Origin: Rhizobium sp. 16-488-2b
GTDB taxonomy: Bacteria > Pseudomonadota > Alphaproteobacteria > Rhizobiales > Rhizobiaceae
Assembly (NCBI RefSeq): GCF_017741815.1
Contig: NZ_JAGHMF010000034.1
Coordinates: forward strand, 496,001-560,000
Length of the DNA: 64,000 nt
Direction: 5' to 3'
Part shown: positions 27,540-36,648 of the stretch, in pieces
Layout: each line of letters begins with the position of its first letter
How positions within the stretch are numbered: position 1 is the stretch's first letter
Made by a program: the position numbers and the translations under genes
The notes under the pieces: model-generated
What the model saw: the letters and a program-made list of their open reading frames with translations, nothing else
Told to the model about the DNA's origin: nothing
Database searches by the model: none

Positions 27540-28772
27540 TCAGTACCCCGCTTTCTGCCGCTGGCGGCGAATGTGCGGCGGCATCTCGGCATAGACGCCC
27601 TCGAAAATGTCCCGTACCGAAGGCTTGCCGCCGGCATGCAGCGTTCCGTGTTCCTCGGCGCGCCTTTGCGCATCGATCACCTCGTCCAGGATCTCGGCCT
27701 CAGCCTGCACGTGGCGCTCCTCGGACCAGACACCCTTGAGGATCAGGTGTTTTTTGAGCCGCAGCACGGGATCTCCGAGCGGCCAGGCGTCGGATTCGGT
27801 TTTCGGTCGATAGGCGCTCGGATCGTCGGAGGTCGAGTGGGCGCCGACGCGGTAGGTGACATATTCGATCAGTGTCGGCCCCAGATTGCGCCGCGCCCGC
27901 TCCGCCGCCCAGCGGGCGACCGCATAGACGGCCAGATAGTCGTTGCCATCGACACGCAGCGCCGGGATGCCGAAGCCGAGCCCGCGAGCGGCGAACGTGC
28001 CGGAGCCGCCGCGCGCGATGCCTTGAAAGGTAGAGATCGCCCACTGATTGTTGACGATATTCAAGATGACAGGCGCCCTGTAGGTCGAGGCAAAGACGAG
28101 CGCCGAGTGAAAGTCGGATTCAGCGGTCGAGCCGTCGCCGATCCAGGCGGCGGCGATGCGTGTATCGTTCTTGATCGCCGACGCCATCGCCCAGCCGACG
28201 GCCTGGACATACTGGGTGGCGAGGTTGCCCGAGATAGTGAAGAAGCCGTGCTCCTTCGAGGAATACATGATCGGCAGCTGCCGCCCCCGCAGCGGATCGT
28301 TCTCGTTGGAGAAGATCTGATTCATCATCTCGACCATCGGATAGTCGTCGGCGATGAGGAGGCCTGCCTGCCGATAGGTCGGGAAATTCATGTCCCCCTT
28401 GTTCAGCGCCTTGCGCACGGCGCAACTGACTGCCTCTTCGCCAAGGTGCTGCATGTAAAAGGACGTCTTGCCCTGGCGCTGTGCCATCAGCATGCGCGCG
28501 TCGAAGGCGCGCAGCTTCATCATGTTGCGCAGCCCGGTCAAAAGAGCTTCATCCGAGAGCAACCCCGCCCAAGGGCCGACGGCCTCGCCCTCCTGGTTCA
28601 GCACGCGGATGATCGAATAGGCGAGATCGCGGATGTCTTCGGATGCGACATCCACCTCCGGGCGCGGCACGGCGCCGGCCTTGGCGATCTTGACGTTGGA
28701 GAAATCGGGAAGACCGCCAGGGCGAACGGCGGGTTCGGGGACGTAGAGGCTCAGTCGTTGACTGTCTGGCAT
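27540..28772 (-). CDS. bkdA1: 2-oxoisovalerate dehydrogenase E1 alpha
   Basis: A 410-residue thiamine-diphosphate-dependent E1 alpha. The ThDP motif runs from GDGSTAESDFHSAL to NNQWAIS in the middle; the phosphorylation-loop-like RVGAHSTSDDPSAYR follows. The length, with an N-terminal arm of about 40 residues, is typical of BCKDH rather than pyruvate dehydrogenase. The ribosome site GGAGGAACACAGGA precedes the ATG. It follows the acyl-CoA dehydrogenase gene by 60 bases in the same orientation. Confidence 0.94.
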   Translation of the reverse strand: MPDSQRLSLYVPEPAVRPGGLPDFSNVKIAKAGAVPRPEVDVASEDIRDLAYSIIRVLNQEGEAVGPWAGLLSDEALLTGLRNMMKLRAFDARMLMAQRQGKTSFYMQHLGEEAVSCAVRKALNKGDMNFPTYRQAGLLIADDYPMVEMMNQIFSNENDPLRGRQLPIMYSSKEHGFFTISGNLATQYVQAVGWAMASAIKNDTRIAAAWIGDGSTAESDFHSALVFASTYRAPVILNIVNNQWAISTFQGIARGGSGTFAARGLGFGIPALRVDGNDYLAVYAVARWAAERARRNLGPTLIEYVTYRVGAHSTSDDPSAYRPKTESDAWPLGDPVLRLKKHLILKGVWSEERHVQAEAEILDEVIDAQRRAEEHGTLHAGGKPSVRDIFEGVYAEMPPHIRRQRQKAGY

Positions 28773-28832
28773 TTCCTGTGTTCCTCCTCCGCTCGCATCG
28801 ATCCTCTCCTCAGGAACGACGCGGCGTATTCC

Positions 28833-29960
28833 CTATAGATTGCGGGCGATCACCATGCGCTGAACGTCACTCGTTCCCTCGTAGATCTGGCAGATGCGGA
28901 CATCCCGGTAGATGCGCTCGACGGGGTAATCACTCATGTAGCCATAGCCGCCATGGATCTGGATCGCATCGGAACAGACGCGCTCGGCCATTTCAGATGC
29001 AAAGAGCTTGGCCATCGACGCCTCGGAAAGACAGGGCAGCCCCGCCTCGCGCAGGCTCGCTGCATGAAACACCAGCTGCCGCGCCGCCTCGATTTGTGTC
29101 GCCATATCGGCAAGACGAAAGGCGACGGCCTGATGCTCGATGATCGGCTTGCCGAACGCCGCACGCTCGCGGGCGTAGTCGCGCGCTGCCTCGAAAGCCG
29201 CACGCGCCATGCCGACCGCCTGCGCCGCGATCCCGATCCGGCCGCCTTCCAGATTGGCAAGCGCGATCCTGTAGCCATCGCCTTCCTCGCCGAGGCGAAG
29301 ATCCGCGGCGATGCACATGTCGTTAAAGGCGATCTGGCAGGTGTCGGAGGCGTGCAGGCCCAATTTGTGCTCGACGCGAATGACCTCGTATCCCGGCGTG
29401 TCCGTCGGTACGATGAAGGCGGTTATCCCCTTCTTGCCGGCCGTCGCGTCCGTGACCGCGAAGACGATGATCACCTGTCCGTTCTTGCCCGATGTGATGA
29501 ACTGCTTGGCGCCATCAAGCACATAGTGATCGCCGTCGCGGCGCGCGCGGGTGCGCAGATTGGAGGCGTCGGAGCCGGCCTGCGGCTCCGTTAGCGCGAA
29601 GCCGCCGATCCATTCGCCGGTAGCGAGCTTCGGAAGAAAGCGCTGTTTCTGCTCCTCGTTTCCGAATTTGAGGATGGGAACGCAGCCGACGGAACTATGG
29701 ACGCTCATGATCGTCGAGCAGGGGCCATCTCCGGCGGCGATCTCTTCGAGTGCCGCCGCGTAGGCAACCGTTCCCGTGTCGGAGCCGCCATAGGCCTCCG
29801 GCACCAGCATGCCGAGAAGGCCGAGTTCGCCCATCTCTTTCAGTTCATCGCGTGGGAAGCTGTGTGTGCGATCCCGCTCGGCGGCGCCCGGCGCTAGTCG
29901 TTCGCGTGCGAAATCTCGCGCGAGGTCCCGGATTTGCTGCTGCGTGTCGGACAAGATCAT
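28833..29960 (-). CDS. Acyl-CoA dehydrogenase, short/branched-chain type
   Basis: A 375-residue FAD enzyme of the acyl-CoA dehydrogenase family: FALTEPQAGSDASNL (FAD/substrate loop), the catalytic Glu in YEGTSDVQR near the C-terminus, and the helical C-terminal domain. In this operon it most likely dehydrogenates isobutyryl-, 2-methylbutyryl- or isovaleryl-CoA made by the BCKDH complex. Which chain is preferred cannot be decided by eye. The ribosome site is AAGGAGG, with the thiolase gene 21 bases upstream. Confidence 0.92.
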   Translation of the reverse strand: MILSDTQQQIRDLARDFARERLAPGAAERDRTHSFPRDELKEMGELGLLGMLVPEAYGGSDTGTVAYAAALEEIAAGDGPCSTIMSVHSSVGCVPILKFGNEEQKQRFLPKLATGEWIGGFALTEPQAGSDASNLRTRARRDGDHYVLDGAKQFITSGKNGQVIIVFAVTDATAGKKGITAFIVPTDTPGYEVIRVEHKLGLHASDTCQIAFNDMCIAADLRLGEEGDGYRIALANLEGGRIGIAAQAVGMARAAFEAARDYARERAAFGKPIIEHQAVAFRLADMATQIEAARQLVFHAASLREAGLPCLSEASMAKLFASEMAERVCSDAIQIHGGYGYMSDYPVERIYRDVRICQIYEGTSDVQRMVIARNL

Positions 29961-29981
29961 CAGCGCGCCTCCTTTTTCCGC

Positions 29982-31169
29982 TCACTGCCGCTCGATGGCG
30001 ATAGCGGTCGCTTCGCCGCCACCGATACAGAGCGCCGCCATGCCGCGCTTCAGCCCGTATAGCTCCAGCGCCGCCAGCAGCGTGACGATGACACGGGCCC
30101 CGGACGCACCGATCGGATGGCCGAGCGCGCATGCGCCGCCGTGGACGTTGACCTTGTCTTGGGGGATATCGAGGTCGCGCATGGCGGCCATCGGCACGAC
30201 GGCGAAGGCTTCGTTGATTTCGAAGAGATCGACGCTCGATAGCGGCCATCCCGTGCGCTCGGAGAGCTTTCTCAAAGCGCCGATCGGCGCCGTGGCGAAT
30301 TCGCCGGGTGCCTGCGAGTGCGTGGCATGACCGACGATTGTCGCGCGCGGTGCGATGTCGTGTTGGTCGGCCCGTGAGCGTCGCATCAGCACCAGCGCGG
30401 CGGCGCCATCGGAAATCGAGCTCGCATTGGCGGCCGTCACGGTGCCGCCTTCGCAGAATGCCGGCTTCAGTCTGGGGATCTTGTCGATGCTGGCCTTGCC
30501 GGGCTGCTCGTCCTCGCGGATCGTCGCTTCGCTTTTGCCTGACATGACCGATACCGGCACGATCTCGCGATCGAAATAGCCGGCCTCTATCGTCTTCTGT
30601 GCCCGCGTGAGCGATGTGATGGCATAGGCGTCCTGCGCCTCGCGCGTGAATTGATAGGCCTCGGCACAGTCTTCCGCGAATGTCCCCATCAAGCGCCCCT
30701 TGTCATAGGCATCCTCGAGCCCATCGAGGAACATATGATCGACCACGCGCCCATGGCCGAGCCGATAGCCGCCGCGAGCACGATCAAGTAGATAGGGCGC
30801 ATTCGTCATGCTTTCCATGCCGCCCGCGATCACCACCGAGGCGCTGCCGGCGGCGAGCAGATCGTGGCCGATCATCACGGCCTTCATGCCGGAGCCGCAC
30901 ATCTTGTTTACGGTGCTGGCGGCAGTTAAGAAGGGGAGGCCAGCGCCAATCGCGGCCTGTCGGGCCGGAGCCTGACCCTGGCCAGCGGCGAGCACACAGC
31001 CCATGATGACCTCGTCGACACTCTCAGCTGGGACGTGACTTTGCGAGAGCGCCGCTGTTATCGCAGATCCACCCAGCTGCGGTGCGGCCAGCGGCGCGAA
31101 GGCTCCCTGAAACCCACCGATCGGCGTGCGGGCGGCGCCTGTGATCACAATCGGATCCTGCTTCGTCAT
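29982..31169 (-). CDS. Acetyl-CoA C-acyltransferase (thiolase)
   Basis: A 395-residue biodegradative thiolase. Nucleophilic Cys in TVNKMCGSGMKAV around residue 90; His in GGACALGHPIGASGARV; the second Cys in LCIGGGEATA near the C-terminus. Being first in a bkd operon it is well placed for the final step of isoleucine breakdown (2-methylacetoacetyl-CoA cleavage), though acetoacetyl-CoA thiolase activity is equally possible. ATG 31169 was chosen because family homology starts at MTKQDPIVITGAARTP. It follows a likely promoter region. Confidence 0.92.
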   Translation of the reverse strand: MTKQDPIVITGAARTPIGGFQGAFAPLAAPQLGGSAITAALSQSHVPAESVDEVIMGCVLAAGQGQAPARQAAIGAGLPFLTAASTVNKMCGSGMKAVMIGHDLLAAGSASVVIAGGMESMTNAPYLLDRARGGYRLGHGRVVDHMFLDGLEDAYDKGRLMGTFAEDCAEAYQFTREAQDAYAITSLTRAQKTIEAGYFDREIVPVSVMSGKSEATIREDEQPGKASIDKIPRLKPAFCEGGTVTAANASSISDGAAALVLMRRSRADQHDIAPRATIVGHATHSQAPGEFATAPIGALRKLSERTGWPLSSVDLFEINEAFAVVPMAAMRDLDIPQDKVNVHGGACALGHPIGASGARVIVTLLAALELYGLKRGMAALCIGGGEATAIAIERQ

Positions 31170-31529
31170 CGCGACCTCCTCCTCGAAGCCGGCATCGGGA
31201 TCTACCGTAGGCCATAACGCAAGTGCCCCTCCCGCGACCGGGAAGAACAAACACCGTCAAGCTGCACGGTTCTCCTCCCATGCGTGATCTCGTGGATTGC
31301 ACTTCGCCGCATCAACCTCCCGCGGCACTTCAGGCAATCAAGACAATGCAAAGTCTATGCGCGCTCTTCGTTGAAAGCGATGGCAAATTGTTGCGATGTT
31401 TATCCGCAGCAGGCAACGAAGTTGCCGCATGCGTGGCTGCGTCAGACCGATCGTTGCGGCTCGGCTCGGCCGCGCTGCTGGACCGGGTTGCGCCCCGGAT
31501 CCAGCACCATCGTGCGGCGATTCCGCCCT
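31170..31529. other. 360-base intergenic region between thiolase and dadA
   Basis: No credible gene: the overlapping frames are shadows with poor composition. It should hold the bkd operon promoter (right of 31170, leftward) and the end of the dadA transcript; a GC-rich hairpin lies at 31477-31505. I could not identify convincing -35/-10 boxes. Confidence 0.4.
31477..31505 (-). terminator. Possible terminator after dadA
   Basis: GCTGG/CCAGC and CCGGG/CCCGG stems stack with small internal asymmetry, 25 bases beyond the dadA stop on the minus strand. There is no U-run, so confidence is low. Confidence 0.35.
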
Positions 31530-32783
31530 CTATCGGCCGTAACGGGCGAGCGACAGGTCGCTGACGTCGATATCCGCCTTTTTGCCACTGACGACATCCG
31601 TCAGCACCCGCGCGGAGCCGGTGCTCATGGTCCAGCCGAGCGTGCCGTGCCCAGTGTTGAGGAAGAGATTGCGGATGTTGGTCGCGCCGATGACAGGCGT
31701 GCCATCCGGCGTCATAGGCCGCAACCCCGACCAATAATTCGCGGCCTTCAGATCGCCACCGGGGAAGAGATCGCTGACCGAATGCTCCAGGGTTCTGCGT
31801 CGCGCGGGGCCGAGGTCATTCGTGTAACCGGAAATCTCCGCCATGCCTCCAACGCGGATGCGGTCGCCGAGGCGCGTGATGGCGATCTTGTAGGTCTCGT
31901 CCATGACCGTGGACTCAGGTGCGCGCGACGCATCGGTGATCGGGATGGTCAGCGAATAGCCCTTTACCGGATAAACGGGGAGCTTGATCCCGAATGGCTT
32001 CAATAGCAGCGGCGAATAGCTGCCGAGCGCCACGACGACGGCATCTGAAAAGACGGTGCCGGTATCGGTGACGACACCCTTGGCCTGTCCGCCCTCGACC
32101 ACAAGCCCCTTGATCTGGCGTCCATAGTCGAATGTCACGCCCATCAACACGCATTTGGCGGCAAGGGCGTTGGTGAACTTGAAGCAATCGCCGGTCTCGT
32201 CCTTGGGTGTCTGCAGACCGCCGACGATCTTGTCGCTGACGTGGCGCAACGCCGGCTCCATGCGGATGCAGCCCTCACGGTCCAGCACTTCATACGGAAT
32301 GCCGTCAGCAGCCAGCGCCTTCACGTCCTTGGCCGATGCGTCGAGCTGCGCCTGTGTGCGGAAGAGCTGCAGCGTGCCCTGCATGCGCTCGTCATAGGCG
32401 ATATCGGTCTCACTGCGCAGTTCGGCGAGCGACTGGCGGCTGTAATCGGCAAGGCGCAGCATGCGCGACTTGTTGACCGCGTAGCGTTCCGAGGTGCAGT
32501 TGGCGAGCATCCGGAACATCCATGACAACATGGCGTAGTCCACCTTAGGGCGGAGAACCAGCGGCGCATGCTCCATGAACAGCCACTTCAGCGCCTTCTG
32601 CGGAATACCGGGTGCCGCCCAGGGAGAGCAATAGCCGAAGGACACCTCGCCGGCATTGGCAAAGCTGGTCTCGAGGGCCGGACCGGACTGGCGATCGATA
32701 ACAGTGACCTGATGTCCCGCCTTGGCCAGATAGTAGGCGCTCGTGACCCCGATGACACCGGCGCCGAGAATGGTCACTTTCAT
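31530..32783 (-). CDS. dadA: D-amino acid dehydrogenase
   Basis: A 417-residue membrane-associated flavoprotein of the DAO/DadA family that oxidatively deaminates D-amino acids (classically D-alanine) to 2-oxo acids, passing electrons to the respiratory chain. N-terminal FAD motif GAGVIGVTSAYYLAKAGH; C-terminal NTGHGTLGWTMSTGS, characteristic of DadA. Full length. It is divergent from an Lrp/AsnC regulator, the usual partner; the alanine racemase dadX is not adjacent. Direct repeats in the gap are candidate Lrp sites. Confidence 0.92.
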   Translation of the reverse strand: MKVTILGAGVIGVTSAYYLAKAGHQVTVIDRQSGPALETSFANAGEVSFGYCSPWAAPGIPQKALKWLFMEHAPLVLRPKVDYAMLSWMFRMLANCTSERYAVNKSRMLRLADYSRQSLAELRSETDIAYDERMQGTLQLFRTQAQLDASAKDVKALAADGIPYEVLDREGCIRMEPALRHVSDKIVGGLQTPKDETGDCFKFTNALAAKCVLMGVTFDYGRQIKGLVVEGGQAKGVVTDTGTVFSDAVVVALGSYSPLLLKPFGIKLPVYPVKGYSLTIPITDASRAPESTVMDETYKIAITRLGDRIRVGGMAEISGYTNDLGPARRRTLEHSVSDLFPGGDLKAANYWSGLRPMTPDGTPVIGATNIRNLFLNTGHGTLGWTMSTGSARVLTDVVSGKKADIDVSDLSLARYGR

Positions 32784-32891
32784 GATTGCCCCTTTTATCT
32801 ATGCTTTTTTTGCCTGGTGTATCGGCGCTTGCGACGTCGAGCGTGGCCCTTGATGGCTGCTTTAAAATAGCGAAACAATCGAACAATTTCC

Positions 32892-32910
32892 TGCTGATCA
32901 GTATGCTGAT
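32892..32910. promoter_or_regulatory. Candidate Lrp-type binding region: direct TGCTGAT repeats
   Basis: TGCTGAT occurs at 32892-32898 and again at 32904-32910 (12 bases apart) in an AT-rich 184-base divergent gap. A second close repeat, ACGAA, occurs twice near 32925-32937. Phased repeats in an AT-rich segment are typical of Lrp/AsnC control regions. Confidence 0.4.
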
Positions 32911-32967
32911 ATTGCAGTCGATTACGAAGTACGAAATTATCAGGCGTCAAAAGAGGAATTATTGCGC

Positions 32968-33426
32968 ATGATCCTTGATGCGATCGATCGTAACATTGTC
33001 CGGCAACTCAGGCTGAACGCGCGCATCGCCAACACGGCCCTTGCGGCGGAAGTCGGCCTTTCGCCCTCTGCATGTCTAAGGCGCATCGCAAGGCTGGAGA
33101 AATCCGGCCATATCAGGGGTTACACTGCTCTGATCGGCACCTCGGATAGTGACGATGCGCTGGCGGTGATCGTCAACATCACGCTCGATCGGCAGACCGA
33201 GGAACATCTGAACAGGTTCGAGGCCGCCATCCGGAGATATCCGGAGATCCAGGAATGCTTTCTGATGACCGGCGGTTCGGATTACATCCTCAAGGTCGAG
33301 GTCGAGAGCGCACGCGATTTCGAGCGAATCCACAAGGATATCCTATCGACTTTGCCTGGCGTCGCACGGATTCACTCGAGCTTCTCGATCCGGGACGTGC
33401 TGAAGCGTGGACCACGAAAAAGCTGA
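32968..33426 (+). CDS. Lrp/AsnC-family transcriptional regulator
   Basis: A 152-residue regulator. N-terminal helix-turn-helix at about 5-55 (LDAIDRNIVRQLRLNARI, then LAAEVGLSPSACLRRI) and a C-terminal RAM/AsnC ligand-binding domain (QECFLMTGGSDYILKVEV). ATG 32968 is preferred over TTG 32962, given the AAGAGGAA ribosome site about 9 bases upstream. Divergent position relative to dadA predicts control of D-amino acid catabolism in response to an amino acid. It could also act on the bkd operon in the manner of BkdR, but that is not adjacent. Confidence 0.92.
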   Translation: MILDAIDRNIVRQLRLNARIANTALAAEVGLSPSACLRRIARLEKSGHIRGYTALIGTSDSDDALAVIVNITLDRQTEEHLNRFEAAIRRYPEIQECFLMTGGSDYILKVEVESARDFERIHKDILSTLPGVARIHSSFSIRDVLKRGPRKS

Positions 33427-33767
33427 TCTGGATGCCGTCCCTAGGTTGCAAGGCCAGCTTGCCGCGAGGGTGTCGGATTGATGCGTCTTAGGAAGCGATG
33501 GCAGTTGAGGAAAAGTGCCACTCCGCAGTGTGGCTGCACGCGAAAACAATTGTCGCGGATGCCGAGAGATGGCTGAGTTGCTATCCTTCGGCGAGATGCC
33601 GTCCAGTTTGTCTGCGAGCGTTGGTTGACGTTTGAGCCACTCTCCCGGTGAAAACGCTTTGCCCGTTTGGGTAGATCCTTGCACGTGCCTCGCATACATA
33701 CTAATGGCTGTCGCGGTTCGTCGAGACGTTTGTCCAGCGAAGAAACCTGTAGCAAGCTTGGCGCCCG
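33427..33767. other. 341-base region without a recognisable gene
   Basis: It lies between the Lrp gene and the GT25 gene. Several frames of about 100 codons are open on the minus strand, but they overlap each other, have rare-residue composition and lack ribosome sites. A degenerated gene cannot be excluded; nothing recognisable remains. Confidence 0.4.
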
Positions 33768-34607
33768 ATGGATGCCCAGGAGACCACTGTGCGTGAACGC
33801 CAGCAGACAGAAAGCACGGCTGACTTCAGCGAAGCGCGCCGATCTGGAACGGGCGAGACCCTGTCTCGACGGGGAATCGTGTCCTACGTGATCAACCTCG
33901 ATCGCTCACTCGACCGCTGGCAACATATCAAGAGCCAGGCTGACGAATTCGGCCTCGATGTTCAGCGTATCCCCGGAGTCGAGATCGATGCCGCGAAGAA
34001 TACGCAATGGCCGGATTATGACCGTGCGGCGTTCATGCGTGGCAATGGTCGCCCGATGCTGCCGCAGGAATATGGCTGCTATCTCGCCCATGTCAAAGCG
34101 CTCAACGCTTTTCTGGAGAGCGCAGCGGAATGCGCCGTCATCATGGAGGACGACGTCAATCTCAGCGCCGACCTCGTCTCGCGGGCTTACGGCGCCCATC
34201 AGGCTGCGCCATTCGCGGAAGTCATCAAGCTGCTGAACCACCGCGTCGTCTGGTTTCGGCCAATCGCGCGGTCGAGCAACGGCGATGTGATCGGAAAATG
34301 TCTGTTCGGGCCACAGGGCTCAGCAGCCTGCTACCTCGTGACCCGCGCCGGCGCGCGCAAGCTTGTAGATGCCCTCAAGGTGATCACATGTCCCTACGAC
34401 ATTGCTCTCGAGCGTGGTTGGGCGACCGGCGTCAAGATCTATACGCTGAAGGACGATCTGATCACCTTGTCGGTTCGGTCCAAGGAGAGCCAGATCGCCG
34501 ATCGCGCGCGGTATCGTTCGATCAAGCTGCGCGGACTGCGCAAAATTCCAACGCACATTTGGCGTATGGTGGAACTCTTTCGCAGGGTGCGGTACGCAGT
34601 CTCATGA
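33768..34607 (+). CDS. Glycosyltransferase family 25 (LPS-type) protein
   Basis: A 279-residue GT25 family transferase, a family that adds galactose or glucose in LPS core synthesis. YVINLDRSLDRW near residues 40-50 starts the conserved domain, and the DxD-like metal motif is in VIMEDDVNLS. The first ~37 residues are not conserved in appearance; a GTG near 33880 is an alternative start. It is cytoplasmic, with no transmembrane helix. It opens a run of polysaccharide genes and is followed 81 bases later by the WreV-like gene. Confidence 0.83.
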   Translation: MDAQETTVRERQQTESTADFSEARRSGTGETLSRRGIVSYVINLDRSLDRWQHIKSQADEFGLDVQRIPGVEIDAAKNTQWPDYDRAAFMRGNGRPMLPQEYGCYLAHVKALNAFLESAAECAVIMEDDVNLSADLVSRAYGAHQAAPFAEVIKLLNHRVVWFRPIARSSNGDVIGKCLFGPQGSAACYLVTRAGARKLVDALKVITCPYDIALERGWATGVKIYTLKDDLITLSVRSKESQIADRARYRSIKLRGLRKIPTHIWRMVELFRRVRYAVS

Positions 34608-34688
34608 GCCATGTTTTCCGAGCTATTTTTTGCCATAGCATCGAGTGTCGGCCGCTATTGCTAAATTCGTCACGATCGAGGCAGCGCT

Positions 34689-36605
34689 ATGTTTGACAAT
34701 TACGTTCAACACGTTCTTGCCTTGCCGCGGCCAGCGAAGCGGGTCATCGCTCTGCTCTTCGATGCCTGCCTGTGCATCCTGACGGTCTGGATCGCGTTCT
34801 GCTTTCGCTTCAATGACTGGTATCTGCTCACGGGTGTGCAGTTCTGGACGATCCCGGTATCGCTCGTCATCGCGCTGCCGCTGTTCATCACCTTCGGGCT
34901 TTACCGCGCCATCTTCCGCTTCATGGGCTGGGCCGCCTTTTCGACGGTCATCAAGTGCGTTCTGATCTACGGCGCCGTCTACATGGTGATCTTCACGGTT
35001 ATCAGTGTGCCGACCATACCGCGAACCGTCGGCATACTGCAGCCGATGCTGCTCCTGCTTGCTGTTGGCCTGTCGCGTTTCGTGGCGCGCTATTTCCTCT
35101 ACGATGCCTATAGCGAAATCCTCGGCGAAGCCGCGCCCATCCGCACGCTGGTCTATGGCGCCGGCACGCAGGGGCGGCAGCTGGTGAGTGCTTTGGGCCA
35201 TTCGGCAGAGTTCAAGGTCGTCGGCTTTCTTGACGACGATAAGGGTCTGAAGGGCATGTCCCTCAACGGCGTGAAGATCTACAGCCCTCTCAACATCGAG
35301 AAGGTGTGTGCGGATCTTGAGGTCAAGACCGTTCTTCTTGCTCTTCCACAGATCGATCGTGGTCGACGCAACGAGATCATCGAACGCTTGCGTTCAGCAC
35401 GGGTCGCCGTTCGCACGGTTCCCGATATCAGCGCAATCGCGACAGGGCAGGCGCAGCTGACCGACCTTCAGGAACTTGATGTCGAGGACCTCTTGGGCCG
35501 CACCGCCGTCCTGCCAAACACCGCGTTGCTGGAACAGAACGTTCGCGATCGCGTCGTTCTCGTCACGGGCGCGGCTGGATCAATCGGGAGCCAGTTGTGC
35601 CGCGAGATCGCCAGGCTGGAACCGAAGGCACTGTTGCTGCTCGACCAGAACGAATTCGGCATCTACTCGCTGCAGAGCGAACTCGGGGGAGATGACGCAG
35701 AGTCTCTCTTTCCCATCGTCCCACTTCTTGCCGATGTCTGCGATGAACACCGCATCGGCACCATTCTTCAGGCCTGGAAGCCGGCCACGGTCTATCATGC
35801 CGCGGCCTACAAGCATGTGCCACTGGTCGAACAGAACCCCGCCGAAGGCGTCAAGACCAACGTCTTCGGGACGCTGACGGTGTCCAGGGCCGCATTGGCT
35901 GCCGGCGTCGAACGCATGATCCTTGTCAGCACCGACAAGGCTGTCCGCCCGACCAATGTCATGGGCGCCACGAAACGCCTGGCCGAAATGATACTGCAGG
36001 CGCTCTCTGAGGAGCGCAAGAACACGACCTTCTCCATGGTCCGCTTCGGTAACGTGCTTGGCTCATCCGGCTCGGTCGTTCCTCTCTTCCGTCAACAGAT
36101 CAGCCGCGGCGGGCCGATCACGCTGACACATGAGGAGATCACGCGCTTCTTCATGACCGTGCCGGAAGCAGCCCAGCTCGTTATCCAGGCGGGTGCGATG
36201 GCGACCGGCGGCGATGTCTACCTGCTCGACATGGGCGAGCCGGTGAAGATCATCGATCTCGCGCGTCGGATGGTCGAACTGTCGGGTCTGACTGTCCAGG
36301 ACGAACAGAACCCGAGCGGTGACATCAGCATCGTGACAACCGGATTGCGCCCGGGGGAGAAGCTCTACGAAGAGCTGCTGATCAACGACAATCCCGAAGT
36401 GACGGACCATCCGAAAATCCGCCGCGCCCGCGAGCAATTCCTTGGCTGGCCGCAGCTGTCGGCCAAACTCGATGAGCTTTCTGATCTCGCGCGTGATGGC
36501 GATGCAAGGCGGCTGAAGGCAGCGTTGAGTGAACTTGTGCCGGGATACAGTCCGATGGAGCGCGTCGTCGATCTTGTCGCGCTCAGGCAGGAAGTATCGC
36601 AATGA
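34689..36605 (+). CDS. Membrane UDP-sugar 4,6-dehydratase, WbpM/WreV type
   Basis: A 638-residue inner-membrane enzyme of the CapD/WbpM family. About four transmembrane helices in residues 18-135, a first Rossmann-like domain (YGAGTQG at 156-162) and a second, catalytic SDR domain (VTGAAGSIGS at 292-301). In place of the usual SDR Tyr-Lys, the active site reads NVMGATKRLAE (Met-x3-Lys), the hallmark of this family. Members convert UDP-GlcNAc to the 4-keto-6-deoxy sugar. With the next two genes it matches the Rhizobium WreV-WreQ-WreU set for UDP-QuiNAc synthesis and transfer in O-antigen initiation. Confidence 0.9.
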   Translation: MFDNYVQHVLALPRPAKRVIALLFDACLCILTVWIAFCFRFNDWYLLTGVQFWTIPVSLVIALPLFITFGLYRAIFRFMGWAAFSTVIKCVLIYGAVYMVIFTVISVPTIPRTVGILQPMLLLLAVGLSRFVARYFLYDAYSEILGEAAPIRTLVYGAGTQGRQLVSALGHSAEFKVVGFLDDDKGLKGMSLNGVKIYSPLNIEKVCADLEVKTVLLALPQIDRGRRNEIIERLRSARVAVRTVPDISAIATGQAQLTDLQELDVEDLLGRTAVLPNTALLEQNVRDRVVLVTGAAGSIGSQLCREIARLEPKALLLLDQNEFGIYSLQSELGGDDAESLFPIVPLLADVCDEHRIGTILQAWKPATVYHAAAYKHVPLVEQNPAEGVKTNVFGTLTVSRAALAAGVERMILVSTDKAVRPTNVMGATKRLAEMILQALSEERKNTTFSMVRFGNVLGSSGSVVPLFRQQISRGGPITLTHEEITRFFMTVPEAAQLVIQAGAMATGGDVYLLDMGEPVKIIDLARRMVELSGLTVQDEQNPSGDISIVTTGLRPGEKLYEELLINDNPEVTDHPKIRRAREQFLGWPQLSAKLDELSDLARDGDARRLKAALSELVPGYSPMERVVDLVALRQEVSQ

Positions 36606-36648
36606 CGATTTCCGCAGTGCGAGAGAACACGTGCCGCTGGGGGCTGAT

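Noticed and set aside
33441..33755. 104-codon minus-strand frame, possible transposase remnant
   Set aside because: I could not match it to any transposase motif and saw no terminal repeats or target duplication.
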